Positions 1 through 12,728 of a DNA stretch of 64,000 nt are shown piece after piece. The stretch spans positions 1 through 64,000 of the forward strand of contig PUFA01000554.1 in the NCBI GenBank assembly GCA_003508835.1, read 5' to 3'. The DNA is from Eonycteris spelaea. Its lineage: Eukaryota > Chordata > Mammalia > Chiroptera > Pteropodidae. The notes under the pieces were generated by a model. The model was not told where the DNA came from, searched no databases, and was given only the letters and a program-made list of their open reading frames with translations. The position numbers and the translations under genes were made by a program. Position 1 is the stretch's first letter. Every line of letters begins with the position of its first letter.

Positions 1-1819
1 CAGTAAATGTAAGGTAAACCATTATTTCATAGACATAGTACATGAGTAAAGGACACATTTTTTTTTTCTTTTAATCTGGTTGTTCATTCTTGATTAACAT
101 TAGGAAGGGAAGCAAGAAAAACTTTGTCTTTCATATCAGAAAATAAGTAAGGCAGAATGGTCTCTAATATTTTTTTTAAAAAAAGAAATAACTAAACAGG
201 GACATTTAAAAAGGAGAGCACAACACTGAATCTTCTCGCTCATGTACAAGCCCTAATGAACCTCATTAGGGAGAAGGGACAAACACAGCAGATTGCTCAT
301 CACAGTCTGTTCTTTATACTGACCACCTGGTCTATGGTTTTTATAATAATTTAACATTTTGCAGTAGTAGTTCGTGGCATAAAAATATTGGCCTTCTTAA
401 AGGGCCTGACAATCTGGCTACAGTGCTTCAATAGGACTGCCTCAAATGCCATTTCAATTTTCTATTGAGAATTAGGATGTAGTGGAGAAAGGAATAGAAA
501 AGCTAGAAATGAGCATAGTTGCTGAGAATTCACATTATCTGTTTAATCATGACTATCCTATTGGTAGAAGGTCCTTGTAAGTATCACACTTGAGTTCACG
601 GCAGAGGCACAGCTGACATGAAGGGTAGGACTCTGACATATGTTCTCAAGCATTCCAGGCCTATTTTGGACTGGAATAGTAAATGCCTCATTTTGTTTCT
701 CTATTTGGATAGTAAGAAAAAACATGGTAAAAATGTAAACAAAAACACCTATGCATGAAATTGTACTATTAATCCCCCCTTCTCATATTAAGTTACCCCT
801 TAGCCTCATTTTGCTACTGAGTCAAATCTATAATTTTGGCCTCAGGTAAACAGTCAGATATACTATCCTTTGCCAGTTTTTAGAGCTCTAAAATTTTATT
901 ATCTACTGTGGAGGATCAACTAAATAGGGTTTTTGAGAATAGAACTGAGAGCCTCTGAGCAACACACATAAAAGGATATAATGTTCTTATATTTGTAATC
1001 ATGCCCACAATTTAAGTCACTATTTAAAAATATTATACAAATGGAAGGGTTTGCCATTCTGTAAGAACACAAAACAAGTAGCTGATTTAATGAAAAGAAA
1101 AAAAAATGAAAGGGAGTTGCAAGAGGCCTGTGTGATTTTCGAAATGCTAATAAGAGTCACTAACATCACCAATATCTCTACTGCCTCTCGAACCCTTCCT
1201 CATTTATGAGCCAGTTGGAAATCAAGGAATTACATTTTAAGAAAAACTATTTATCCAAACTTAATTCCTCTGAATGAGGATCAATACAGCCCAGTTATTG
1301 TTTACAAACTGAATGAATTTATTTTATTTGAATGTCTGTTTCTGGATCACCTGTTAGAAATAAAGAGGTCAAGGAATAATACCAATTAAAAATAATTTTT
1401 ATTGTGAAATAAGTGTTTATATATGTACATACCTTCCCTCCCAACTTCTCTGCAGATAATCGCTAAGATCAGTCAGCACCAACCTGGAATAACTGGCTTT
1501 ATATGAAGTTATTATCAGAAGAGGCACAGTTGAAGCAGTCCATTATATTTTTTAAACTAAAATTTGATAACCATGTTTAAGCAAATATGTTAGTTATAAA
1601 TTTTAGAATTAAAATTATTTTGATCTCTAATCACAACATCCAACTGTATTCCATTAAATGTACTTTGTAACACAAAATAGCATCACTAACTTACCCTAGA
1701 ACTGAGAATCTTAGAAATTTGTTGAGATAATATTTTAAGACTTGTGTAATTGTTTTTCATGTATTGTATCTTCATTTTCAAATTAAGCCATGAGTAGGGA
1801 ACTAATTTAAAAATATGTG
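1..1819. other. Unique AT-rich sequence, no gene seen
   Basis: No open reading frame of note, no recognisable repeat and no exon-like signal flanked by splice sites was found here. The stretch is AT-rich with short homopolymer runs. Confidence 0.5.
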
Positions 1820-1821
1820 GC

Positions 1822-1950
1822 TATATTTCAGAAATCCTGAGTTCAAACTCCAAGTTTAACTTGTAACTTTCTGAGTAATGTTGGGTAAGTCACCTAGCCT
1901 CTCTGTGCCAGTCTGTATCCTCATCTATAAAATAAGGGGTTTGAAGTAGA
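1822..1950 (+). repeat. MIR SINE fragment
   Basis: The sequence runs from a 'gagttcaaactcc' type segment through 'gggtaagtcacctagcctctctgtgcc' to 'tcctcatctataaaataagg'. This is the central and 3' core of the ancient mammalian MIR SINE (consensus 'ttgggcaagttacttaacctctctgtgcctcagtttcctcatctgtaaaatgggg'). It is heavily diverged, as expected for MIR. The tRNA-like head is largely unrecognisable. Confidence 0.75.
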
Positions 1951-2369
1951 TTTTTATTTCATGTTAAGGCCAAATAAGTCAACGCAGATACTGTTTAAAA
2001 TAGTTTTAAACTTACCATTCCACCATAACCAACAGGGGAAAATGGTTATATTCTTCTATTGTTTCTAATAAAATTATAGAATAAGTATGTTACCTACATA
2101 CCTAGAAAATCCTCTACTGGCACCTTTCCTCCCCTTGTTCCTTGATTCTTTTTTGGCATATGACACTGTGACAAAGAGGAGACCACAATGTCTATCATTA
2201 AAATGTTGTTTCTGGGATTGCCTCTGCTTCTAGGCCAGCTTCTATCCAGGAGCAGTGAACTTTTATGCCCTCAATAGAGTCCTTGTGTTGTCAGTGCTGG
2301 CCCTCACCATTGTTACTGCAATAATAACAGTAAAAATAACAATACTAATTTCAAAAGTGTCAACACTTA

Positions 2370-2602
2370 AGTACTCACTATGTGCCAGGCACTGGCTTAA
2401 AGACCTTTCATGCTTTATTTCATTTAATTCTCACAAAATCTCTACAAGATAGATATGATTGTTTACTCATTTCAAAGATTTAAAAAAAATGAGACTTAGA
2501 AAAATTAAGTCACTTGCAGAAAGCAATATTTGGCACAGTCAGGATTCCAACTAAGGGAATTCAGGTTCAGAGCCATAATCCTTAGCCACTGCGCTGTATT
2601 AA
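2370..2602 (-). repeat. MIR SINE, nearly full length, reverse orientation
   Basis: The segment starts 'ctatgtgccaggcactgg' and continues through 'tttcatttaattctcacaaaatc', 'gatttaaaaaaaatgagac' and 'ttaagtcacttgcagaaag' to 'ccttagccactgcgctg'. This is the reverse complement of an almost complete MIR, with the tRNA-like head at the right end. A start-like methionine frame overlaps it only by chance. Confidence 0.8.
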
Positions 2603-2939
2603 ATATCTGTTGTTGTACCTACTACTGTTCTAGACACTAAGAGGATGAGGACAGAAATATTTAAAGAAGCTATGGCCCCTCTTATCAAAGAGCATGGAAT
2701 GTGTATACAGCGAACTATGGGTAACATTTTGGAATGCACAAAATAGTTCAGAATTTTCAGAGGAGAATGGTATCGTAGTAGTTTTCTAAAGGAAAACACA
2801 ACTTTCTCAGAATCATGGCATGACAAAGCAATGGGAAAAAGGAGGTGTTATTCAATACATTGTTAATAAACAATTATTTTAGCTAATTTGAAAAAAATAA
2901 CAAATCTGTACGATTACATCTAATATCAAAATTCTCTCC
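2603..2939. other. Unique sequence, nothing recognised
   Basis: A short minus-strand frame (about 75 codons) crosses this interval but resembles no known protein. I see no repeat. Confidence 0.4.
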
Positions 2940-3833
2940 AAATGGACCAAATAATTCAATAAAAGATAATTAATCAAGAAATAAAGGTAATATTTATTGG
3001 ATCTAAGATTGGTAAGGACTTTCTAAGCATAAGAACTACTGAATAAGTTCATATGATAACAAAATTTTGAAAAAGCCTTCTATATGTCAAAATGCCATAA
3101 ACAACATGAAAAGTCAAATGATGAACTGACAAAAATATTGGCAATAAATAAAAACCATACAAATATACTTATTATATAAAGTATTCTTATATATAGATAA
3201 GAAAATATTCTAACACCCATTAAAAATATGAAGAGGACTTGAAAAAATAAAATAAATACATACATAGGCCAATAAATACACAAAGCAATTTAAACTCAAT
3301 GACAACAAAGATATCACCATTAACATAATGAAATTGTGGGATGTTTTTTCTATTTTTTGCTTTTTAATTGGTCATCAATATATACACGAATATATACAAA
3401 ACCTTATATAGAATGAGATAAAATAATGTTTTCATACACTCCTAGTAAGATCATTAAGTGGGACAACTTACCTAGAAGGCAATTTGGCAACATATATGAA
3501 ATGTCCTTACAATTATTTATACGCATGGACTGCACTTTCTAACTCTTAAATATAATCAGAGACATGGATAAATATTTTTGTATTTATAATTAATAAAAAT
3601 AAAAATTGTTAAAAATAAAAAAGTTGGAAACAGCATAAATAAGTAATAGAGCATTGATTAAATAAATTATGGTGAATCCAAGTGATGGAGTATTATACAG
3701 CCAAAATATCATATCTGAATATTTAATGACAAATAATAACGTTTATCTTGTTCAGTGAAGAGAGTAAGGAATATACTACTTCTATTTATTAATATATACA
3801 TATAATCTAACTTTTGTGTATTATTTAGAATCA
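2940..3833 (+). mobile_element. Ancient L1 (L1M class) 3' relic
   Basis: Degenerate remains of an old L1 ORF2 3' region and 3' UTR. Landmarks are 'acctagaaggcaatttggcaac', 'gttggaaacagcataaat', 'attaaataaattatggtgaatcc' and 'gatggagtattatacagcca', the usual order in L1ME/L1M 3' ends. It is full of stops and indels. Its right end is interrupted by the younger minus-strand L1 copy A. Confidence 0.65.
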
Positions 3834-4256
3834 TTTTATTTTTATTTTTTAAATTAATTAATTTATTATTTTATGGTGACATTGGTTAATGAAATTCGAT
3901 AAGTTACATTTTAACAGTAAGGCATATATATATTTACATTGTGTGTTCACCTCCCATAGTTAGAATTTCCTCTATCACCACAATATTGAATCCCTTTACC
4001 CCATTTACTGCCCCCTCCCCCCGTCCCCCAACCCTCTGGCAACCACTACACTATTGTCCATGTCCAGAGTCTGTTTGTTTGTCTTGTTTGCTTGTGTTTT
4101 TAGGTATATGTCCACATATAAGTGATATCATCTGCATTTTTAAATATTTTTCTGTCTGGCTTATTTCCCTTAGCATGATTATCTCGAGATCCGCCCATGT
4201 TGTCACAAATGACAGTAATTTCGTCTCTTCTTATGGCGAGTAATATTCCATTGTAT

Positions 4257-4385
4257 GTGTATGTGTGTGTGTGTTGTGTGTGTGTGTGTATATGTTATGT
4301 GTGTGTATGTATATATATGCTGTGTGTATGTATGTATGGTGTATACATATCACATATACATATCACAAATATACATATCACAACT
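4257..4385. repeat. GT/TATG-rich simple repeat with imperfect TATCACA repeats
   Basis: Interrupted (TG)n and (TATG)n followed by three copies of an 'acatatcaca'-like unit. It lies inside the 3' part of L1 copy A, where the consensus has 'tattccattgtatatatatac', so it expanded after insertion. The overlapping Cys/Val-rich frames are translations of the repeat. Confidence 0.8.
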
Positions 4386-6431
4386 TCTTTATCCAATCAT
4401 CTACTTCAGGGACACTTTTGGTTGCTTCCATGTCCTGGCCACTAGGAATAATGCTGCTCTGAACCACTCGGTGTGCAAATCTTGTGGGATATAGGTTTTT
4501 TTAAGACTTTGGGTAAATACCAGTAGAGGGATTGCTGGATCATATGATAGATCAATTCTTAGTTTTTGAGGAAACTCCATACTGTTTTGCATAGTGTGTG
4601 TAACCGATTTGCAGTCCCACCAGCAGTGTATGAGGGTTTCCTTTTCTCTGCCATTCTCTCCATATTTGTTATTATTTGTCCTGTTGATTTATAGCCATCA
4701 TCACAGGTGTGAAATTGTGGCTCATTGTGGTTTTGATTTACATTTCCCTAATAGCTAGTAATGTGAGAATCTTTTTCAAATATTTGTTGGGCCATTTGTA
4801 TGCCCTGTAGGGAGAAGTCTGTTCAAGTTCCTCTGCCCATTTTTAATTGGATCATTTTTGTCGTGGTGGTTGTTGTTACTGAGTTGTATGAGTTCTTTGT
4901 ATATTTTGGCCTTTCTTCAGAGGTGTTGCTTGCATATGTTCCCATTTCGGATGGTTATCCTTTATCTTGATGATGGTTTTTTTTGCTGAGCAGAAGCTTT
5001 TTAGTTTGATGTAGTCCCAATTCATTTATTTTTTGCTTAACTTCCCTTGCCTTTCAGGTCAAATTCATAAAATCCTCTCTAAGTCCAAGTCCTTGAGTTT
5101 AGTTCTTGTTTTCTTCTATGCATTTTATTCTTTCAGGTCTTATGTTTAGGTCCTTCGTCATTTTGAGTTAATTTTGGGTGTGTGGTGATAGACAACAGTC
5201 TAGTTTCATTCTTTTGCAGGTGGCTTTCCAGTTTTCCCAGTACCATTTATTGAAGAGAGCTTTCCTGTATATTTTTGCTTTTTCAAAAACGATTTGCCCA
5301 TATAAAATAGGTTTACTTCTGGACTCTCAATTCTGTTCCACTGGATCATGTGTCTGTTTTTTCTGACAATACCATGCCATTTTGATTACTGTACTTTTGT
5401 AGTATAGTATGAAGTTGGGCAGAGTGATGCCACCCACCTCATTCTTTTTTCTCAGGATGGCTTTGGCAATCTCAGTTCTTTTGTTCTTCCATCAAAATCT
5501 AATATTTTTGTCTCTATTTCTTTAAAATAAATGCCAATGGGATGATGAGGATTGCATTAAATCTGTACAATGCTTTAGGTAATAAGGTCATTTTAACTAT
5601 GTGGATCATTCCAACCAAGAACATGGAATATCTTTTCATTTGTTTGTGTATTCTTGACTCTTTTAATAAGATCTTTTACTTTTCATTATAAGTCCTTCAC
5701 AGTTTCATTAGATTTATTCCTAGGTATATTTACTCTTTTTCTTGCAATAGAAAGGAATTATTTTTTCCACCTTTTTACTGACATACTTATTATTAGAGAT
5801 AGGAACTCAGTGGATTTTTAAACATTGCTTTTATATCCAGAAACTTTACAGTATTTGCTTATTGTTTCTAATAGGTTCTTGTGGCGTCTTTCAGGGTTTT
5901 CTATACAGAGAATCATGTCATCTGCAAATAGTGACAGTTTGACTTCTTTGTTTCCTATTTGGATGTCTTGCATATCTTTATCTTTGCCTGATTGCACTTG
6001 CTAGGACCTAATGTATATCGAATAGAACAGTGGTGATAGTGGACAGCCTTGCCTTGTTCTTGATCTTAGAGGGAAGGTTTTTAGTTTTTCACCATTAAGT
6101 ATAATGTGGCTGAGGGATTGTCATAGATGGCCTTTATTATGTTAAGGTACTTTTCCTTCTATACCTGATTTTGTTGAGTGTTTTGATCATAAATGGAATG
6201 CTTATCTTGCCGAAGGCCTTTTCTGAATCTATTGATATGATCATATGATTCTTATTTTTAATTGTTTATGTGGTATATCACATTGTTTGATTTGTGTGTG
6301 TTGAACCATCCCTGTGCCCCTGCGAATGAAATCCACTGATTGTGGTGCATAATCTTTGCTGTACTTCTGTTGGCTAGTACCTTACTTAAGATTTTTGCAT
6401 TCTTATGGTCATGAGAGATATTAGACTGTAG

Positions 6432-6434
<3 letters not shown>

Positions 6435-6477
<43 letters not shown>
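6435..6477. repeat. (TG)n microsatellite
   Basis: About 21 uninterrupted TG dinucleotides inside the RT region of L1 copy A. Confidence 0.97.
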
Positions 6478-6480
<3 letters not shown>

Positions 6481-8263
6481 CTTTACCAGGTTTTGGTATC
6501 AGAGTAATATTGGTCTCATTAAATGTGATGGGAAGTATTGCCTCCTCCTTGAATTTTTGAAAGATTAAGGATAGTAGGCATGAAATCTTCATGGCTGTTT
6601 TGGTAGAATTCATTTGGTGAAGTCATCTGTTCCTGGACTTTTACTTTTTGTCAGGTATTTAACAGTTGTTTCAATTTCCAAGCTGTTGATCAGTCTATTT
6701 AGATGTTCCAGTTCTTCTTGATTTAGTTTAAGAAGATCGTATCTTTCTAGTACTGGTCCACTTCTTCTAGGTTATTAAATTTGGCATTATATACTTTTTC
6801 ATGGCATTCTTTTATGATGCTTTCTTTGTATTTCTGTGGTGTCTGTTCCCTCTTTCATTCCTGATTTTGTTTATTTGTGTCCTTCCTTTTTCCTTTTTCT
6901 TTAGTGAGTCTAGGCAGGGGTTTTGTCAATTTATTAACCTTCTCAAAGAACCAGGTCTTTTGAATTTATATTTTCTTTTTGTTGTTTTATTTTCAGTTTC
7001 ATTTGTTTCTGCTCTAATTATGAGTATTCTTTCCTTCTGCTGATTTTGTCTTTATTTGTTCTTCCTTTTCTATTTTCTTAAGATGAAGCGTTAGGTTGTT
7101 TATTTGGGCTTGTTCTTGTTTTTTGAATTAGGCCTCTAATGATATGAATTTTCCTTTGATGAGCACTTTTGCCATGTCTCAAAATTTTGATATGCTGTAC
7201 TATCATTATCATTCATGTCTATGTATTGCTTGATCTCTTATCTCTTCTCTGACCCAGTTATTCTTCAGTGGCATGTTGTTTAATCTCCATGTATTTGGTT
7301 CTTTCCTGTTTTGTTTGTTTTTTGTTTCTTTTTTGTTTTGTTTTATTTTTTTACAGTTGATCTCTAGCTTCAAAGCACTATGATCAGAGGATATGGTTGG
7401 TATGATTTCAACCCTCTTAGATTTGCTAAGGCTCATCACTGTGTCCCAGTATGTGGTCAATCTTGAGAATATTCTGTGTGCAGTAGAGAAGAATATATAA
7501 GCCATCGTTTTGGATGGAAGGCTCTGTAAATGTCAATTATGTCTAATTGGTCTATGTGGTCATTTAAATATGTTATTTCCTTATTATTTTCTGTTTGGAT
7601 GATGTGTCCATATCTGACAGTGGGGTATTCGTTTCTCCACTATGATAGTGTTTGGTCTACTTTTTCCTTTATTTCTGTTAATAATTGCTTTGTATATTTC
7701 AGGTTCCGTGATTGGGAGCATAGATATTAATAAGTGTTATGTCTTCTTGGTACATGATTCCCTTTATCATTATAAAATGTCCTCATTATTTTTCTTTAAA
7801 TTTTATTTTGAAGTTGATTTTGTCCAATATTAATATCACTACTCCCGCTTTTCTCTAAATACTATTTGCTTGAAAATATCCTTTCCACTTTCTCTTTGAG
7901 TCTATATTTGTCTTTGGAACTGAGATGGGTTTCCTGGAGGCAGTATATGGTTGGGTTTTTGTTTTTTGACCCAATATGCAACTGTGTGCTTTTTTATTGG
8001 TGAGTCAGACCATTTACATTTAGGATCATTATTCAAATATGAAGTATTCTTAAGTCATTTTATCATTTTCTTTCCTGGTAGCTCGGTGTTTCTGTTCCTT
8101 CCTTGTCCTTGTGTGTCTGTTTTTTTTGTTTGTTTGTTTGTTGTTTGTTGTCTTTGTTTAATTTGGATTGTGTTTTGTGGTCTTTTCCTCTGGTCTCCTG
8201 TTTTATGTACTTCAGTTCTGAATCTAGACATTGTCATGACCATAAGAATATGTTAGAGGATAG

Positions 8264-8264
<1 letters not shown>

Positions 8265-8305
<41 letters not shown>
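8265..8305. repeat. (TG)n microsatellite
   Basis: About 20 uninterrupted TG dinucleotides in the inter-ORF spacer of L1 copy A. Confidence 0.97.
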
Positions 8306-8307
<2 letters not shown>

Positions 8308-8526
8308 TTTTTTTTCTTCGTGTGCTTTATCTCCCATTCCTCTTTTGTGATTTTGGACCTTTGGATCGTCCCCTTTCAGTCATTGTTGTCTCAGTCTGTC
8401 CCTATTTATGCTGAATGTTCATGACTATATTGCTATAGGAAATCTCCTCTTATTGTTTAAGCTTATAATGCCCTGTTCTTAGTAAAGGTTTCACTTTTTT
8501 CTTCTATCTGCCTTACTCTTAATTAC

Positions 8527-8592
8527 GTTTTTTTGTTTTTGTTTTTGTTTTTTGTTTTTTGTTTTTGTTGTTTTGTTTTTGTTTTTGTTTTG
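8527..8592. repeat. (TTTTTG)n-like simple repeat
   Basis: Runs of four to six T separated by single G. On the L1 sense (minus) strand this is a CAAAA-type tract directly after ORF1. Confidence 0.9.
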
Positions 8593-9225
8593 TCATTTTC
8601 TGTTAGGTGAGCTGCTCTTTCAGTATTTCCTGTAATGCAAGACTTGTAGTAGAGAATTCCTTCAATTTTTGTATATCTGGAAAAATCTTTATTTCTCCTG
8701 CATATCTAAAGGAGAGTTTGGTGGATACATTATTCTTGGTTGGTTTGTTCTTTCGTTTAATAGGTTGAATTTTGATTTCACTCCTTTCTGCGCTTAAGAT
8801 TGTGCTAAGAAGTCCAATGATAATCTAATGGATTTTCCTTTATATGTTACTAATCGTCTTTCCCTGATTGCCTGATAAATCTTCTGTGTCATTGATTTTT
8901 GATAGTTTTTAATACAACATGTCTTGGCCAAGGCTTTTTTTAGTTGAGGAATTGAATGTTCTCTTGACTTCCTTGAATTCCAAGCTCCAGCTCATTCCTT
9001 AGATTTGGGAAATTCTCATCAACTATGTCTGAAAATGCTTTCTAATCCCTGCTCCTTTTCCTCCCCTTCGAGAATGCCTATTATTGTTATGTTTCCATAA
9101 CAATAGTATCAGCTAGTTCGTATCTTTTCTCTTTAATTATTTTTTCATTCTTTGGTTTCCATTTTCTTCCCTCTGATTATTTGCAAATTTCTGTCTTCAA
9201 TATCACTGATCCTTTCTTCCACTTG
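8593..9225 (-). pseudogene. L1 ORF1 pseudogene, C-terminal part (copy A)
   Basis: Minus-strand remains of the L1 ORF1 RNA-binding protein. The coiled-coil end is visible as 'ERISDIEDR' (about 9215-9190). It is followed by the RRM-like and C-terminal domains down to the 'KIFPDIQKLKEF' type block near 8680. The N-terminal third is absent because the element is truncated. Stops occur throughout. A (CAAAA)n tract lies just downstream of the ORF1 end. Confidence 0.75.
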
Positions 9226-9480
9226 GAAGGTAAAACCACAAGTTAACAGCTTACTATATCTCTGGGTTGTGAGATTTTCTCTCATGTGTTTATAAATTTT
9301 AATAAGAGGTTCTTCCATTCTAAACAGAGCCGCCAAACCCACGGCACCACCGACTGCAGTTTTCAGACCAGGCCAAATACCACCCCTTTTACAGCCCCAA
9401 ACACAGGCTCCTCAACAGTTGGACCGTTTTAGCTGGCTTAATTTCTCAAGTTACCTTCTTTCAATTCCTATTAATAAAAT
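9226..9480 (-). other. Non-L1 segment fused to the 5' side of L1 copy A
   Basis: The L1 match stops at about 9225 and the next 250 bp match none of the L1 5' UTR types in this window. On the minus strand an open frame crosses the junction from about 9342 into L1 ORF1, with a stretch reading 'MEEPLIKIYKH', and opens further upstream to about 9380 before a stop. It is more GC-rich than its surroundings at 9320-9420. It could be flanking genomic DNA, a 5' co-retrotransposed RNA or an unrecognised repeat. I do not recognise the peptide. Confidence 0.35.
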
Positions 9481-10580
9481 TAATAGGATGAAACAAATTA
9501 ATTAGAATCAGAGACTGAAACTCCAAATGTTTTATCACATGAAATATAAATAAATTAGTCGAATAGCAGATTATGGTCTATTGGAAAAAGCACATGCAAG
9601 CAATTATCATGCTTTATTAGAAAACGTATTTCTAATGTTGGATTTTTAATGCTACTCATGAATTCCACAAGCAAAAAAAAAGCATAATTAAGTAACCTGT
9701 AGGTTTCAAATTTCTCTACATTAGTACTACTATCTTCTCTCATAGCTTTTTCACACAAATTGAGATTTCTTTGTATTTATAGATAACTATTGGTTTTGTT
9801 GGATAATTGCCATGACAAGGGACATGTCTCAAAAAGAACCAGAAAAAAAAAAAAACAAGAACAAACACATCATGAACCGAGCAAGACAAAAGGATTATTT
9901 AAAATTTAAAATGGTCTAATTTTAGCACAGCCTGAGGTCAGGAATTCTGGTTTTAAAATCCTGACCTTAGTGAAAGGTATTTTCCGGATTTAGTCACAAA
10001 TAGATCTAGGCAAAGGCAAAATTTTAAGAATTTTAAGGAATTTTTGTTATCAAACCTCTCACCTTCAACACCACCCTTACCTTTCATTCCTTTAAAGGTT
10101 CATTCTATAGTGCAATTAAGATGGGCCTTGTTCAGTAAAATGAAATTTCTAATAATTTCTCAGTTGATAATGTGTTGTTTAAAGGTGTTTCCCTTGACAA
10201 TTGTATTTAAAATGTAATAAGGAATCTCAGACACTAATTTGTTCAAGGGTCAAATAAAGTAAATTTTCATGGATGAATTTTAGGCACTTACCAAAATATT
10301 TTGGCAAATCCTCCCCACCCTCAAATCACTCCATACTCTCTCTTCCTAAAACTGATTTTGGTCGCAAGACTATCAGACAACATGAAAAATATTGCTCTGC
10401 AAAACCAAAAGTAGGTATATCAGTGTTGCAACTTATGTAAGTTAGCTATAGATTTTTAAAAATAAATGGATGTTCAAACTTGAAGCAACATTATAACCCA
10501 TTTTAAGAATTATGTCTTGTATATTTCTTCTAATTAAACAATGTCAAATTAATCAGAGTATTAGGCAAACTACTAACTCT
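9481..10580. other. Unique AT-rich sequence, no gene seen
   Basis: I see no repeat family or exon. Small open frames here are short and unlike known proteins. Confidence 0.45.
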
Positions 10581-10584
10581 GGTC

Positions 10585-10835
10585 TCAGAGTCATCCAGGA
10601 AACAAGAAAGGTGAGGCTGTTTTGTATTGACAGTATTTTAAAGGAAGGCACAGGGATTGTAATATGTTACCACACAGAGAATATCATCAATAATCATTGT
10701 AATACTTATGTGGCAGTGACGATGATTACTAATTATGGTGATGACTTGTAAAGTATATGAATGTCAGACCACTATGTTGTACACCTGAATTAATATAATA
10801 CTGTATGTCAACTATAATTAGAAATAATTTTTGCT
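10585..10835 (+). mobile_element. Old L1 3' end fragment (L1MA type)
   Basis: The right part reads 'gaatgtcagaccactatgttgtacacctgaa' then 'aatataatactgtatgtcaactataatt', the characteristic terminal block of L1MA-type 3' UTRs. Upstream, 'attatggtgatgacttgtaaa' fits the same 3' UTR. The left boundary is uncertain. Confidence 0.7.
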
Positions 10836-10839
10836 GTTT

Positions 10840-11180
10840 TTTTTTAAATTGAGGAATATTTGACAACAATTTATATAAAGTGTACAATTATCAGATAAGA
10901 TTATACACAAATACACTGTGAAATACTCACATGATAAATCTAATTAACATCTCAGATTAGTTGGCATTTTTTGGTTTGAATGAAAATACTTTACTATATA
11001 CCCTCTTACAAAATTTCAAATATACAGTACAGTATTATAACTATAGACACATTGTTTTACATTAGATCTGCAGAACATATTCATCTATATTAACTGAAAC
11101 ATAGTATTCCTCGTTCAACATCTCTCCATTTCTTGCATCCCTTTACCCTGCTAACACACCATTCTTACCTACATCTCTAT
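10840..11180 (-). mobile_element. Old L1 3' UTR fragment
   Basis: It reads 'aaattgaggaatatttgac' then 'acattagatctgcagaacatattcatct' and 'caacatctctccatttcttgcatccc'. This is the reverse complement of an old L1 3' UTR (consensus 'attgaggtataattgacat' and 'acattagatccccagaac'). It lies tail to tail with the plus-strand fragment just before it. Confidence 0.7.
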
Positions 11181-12624
11181 CATTAAAAATAACAATTAAA
11201 AAAGAAGGTACTTTGTTTTTTTTAAATAGCAGCTAAGACATTTTAAATTTTTTCTATGCCTCTCCTCGAAATTATAAAGGACATTTAGAATTTTCTTTCC
11301 ATAATTATGAACTATCCAAGAATAAACACCTATAATTTTAAATAAAAAATCGTAATTATTAATATAACAAGAAGAAAATCGTATTACCAGACGAGATTTG
11401 ACAGATCCATTACTACATTACTGACATCTTAATAACATATAACAAAGATATTTAACTTGGATGTCACTTTTAAAAGAGTAGAATACTCTGTTAATACGTT
11501 TGTTGCAATACACCAAGCAAATTCCCACATTCCAGGAAAAATAAATGTTTTTCCTTCGGTTTTCAATTAAAAATGATAAAATAATAAAGATAAATAAAAG
11601 TTCACTTTAAACTGTTCAAATTAATTAAAAATTTAATGAACAATTTCAGAAGAATCCTTGTCTATCCTTTCACAGAAATCTGAAATTCTCCCTTTTCTCT
11701 TTTCTCTCTTTAAACTGTATCTCTGGGCACTGAATAGCTGCATTTGTAGCTACATCAAAAGTATATGAACACTTCAGTTAACCTAGAGTCATCACATACG
11801 TTTACAGTCTTGTGTTGGTGATTTAATAATTTTCATCTGTCACAAAAGGACTTCCTGCTGTAGCAGAAAGCAATTGGGCTATAATTTTATTACATTTATA
11901 TTAATTAGTTGGCAAAGCTTTTGGTATTACTGACATAACTGTGCCTGTCAGAGTTGAGTGATTGAATATTAAAAATAACTAAAGCATCAATAACCGATAA
12001 AAATAAATAAATAGGAGTAATCAGAAATGGCCTCAACTGGAGCTGGCAAGTTGTGTTCTTAGAAAGGCTAAGCATGAACAGAAGTAATGCAAAGACAGTG
12101 AAATCCCTACTTGCATTGACCAGACATAATTTCTGACATTAATTTAAAAAAGCTTTTTACTCAGGATGGAGTCATGACAAATTGGTTTATTCATAGTGTC
12201 CACAAACGTATTTGGAGTGTAAATAATACAGATAAAACATTTATGAGAGGAGAGAAATTCTATTTGTGTGCACCACCTTCTTTCATCACTCCCACACATA
12301 TACACTCCCCTCTCCTGACCCCCAACTACCACTACTGCTCCTTAAGGACTCTGGAATTTTCCATGACTAACATGAACTCTGGCAAATTAACCCTGCTTTC
12401 TATATGATAATGCAAATTGATATGTGGCATAAAACTTTACATGCTTAGAAACCTAGTCATTTATGTTCTTTCTGTGTATTAAAATTATGCCCTCTGGGGA
12501 CATCTGTAGAAGCTAAAATATAAGAAAGAAACACTTTTCAATGATTAATTTACACAAGACCAAACAGAATATCAAAATAACGAGCTAAATTCAATGAATT
12601 GCATGTGAATTCCCATAGCATTTT
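11181..12624. other. Unique AT-rich sequence, L1-free
   Basis: No repeat or gene recognised. Several TAATTA/ATTAATTA motifs occur at 11880-12010. With such AT content they are expected by chance, but together with the lack of repeats they make the interval a candidate for conserved noncoding sequence. Confidence 0.4.
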
Positions 12625-12661
<37 letters not shown>

Positions 12662-12728
12662 TACAATATATATAAAATATATATGTGTATAATATTAACC
12701 ATAATATATTAATATATATATATTATTA
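12625..12728. repeat. (AT)n microsatellite and AT-rich low-complexity block
   Basis: An (AT)n run at 12629-12655 is followed by imperfect ATATA/AATATT repeats to 12728. Confidence 0.95.

Larger units (their letters stand above)
4090..8060 (-). pseudogene. L1 ORF2 pseudogene (copy A)
   Basis: Decayed L1 ORF2, the endonuclease/reverse transcriptase of LINE-1 retrotransposition. Endonuclease start: around 8010-7920 the minus strand reads in the order of the EN N-terminus, with an intact 'CLQETHL' motif. Reverse transcriptase: the catalytic FADDM box is intact at 5914-5928. C-terminus: the Cys-rich region and the 'DPAIPLL' block are at about 4620-4520. The span of roughly 3.9 kb is near the usual 3.8 kb, so most of the loss is by frameshift and stop codons, not by large deletion. 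A GT microsatellite at 6435-6477 has expanded within the RT region. Confidence 0.85.
3834..9225 (-). mobile_element. L1 copy A, 5'-truncated within ORF1
   Basis: A 5.4 kb LINE-1 in reverse orientation. Read on the minus strand it has, in order, the C-terminal two thirds of ORF1, a roughly 0.5 kb inter-ORF spacer, the full span of ORF2 (endonuclease, reverse transcriptase, Cys-rich end) and a 3' UTR ending in an A/T-rich tail (3834-3890). It stops abruptly at a point matching position 49089 of copy H, so the ORF1 start and 5' UTR are missing. Many stops and frameshifts show it is dead. (GT)n tracts at 6435 and 8265 lie inside it. No clear target-site duplication was found. It is the most complete ORF2 in the window by span. 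Confidence 0.9.

Noticed and set aside
4257..4385. Possible CRISPR-like array because of short repeats
   Set aside because: Units are too short and degenerate, there are no spacers, and it lies inside an L1 in a mammalian genome.
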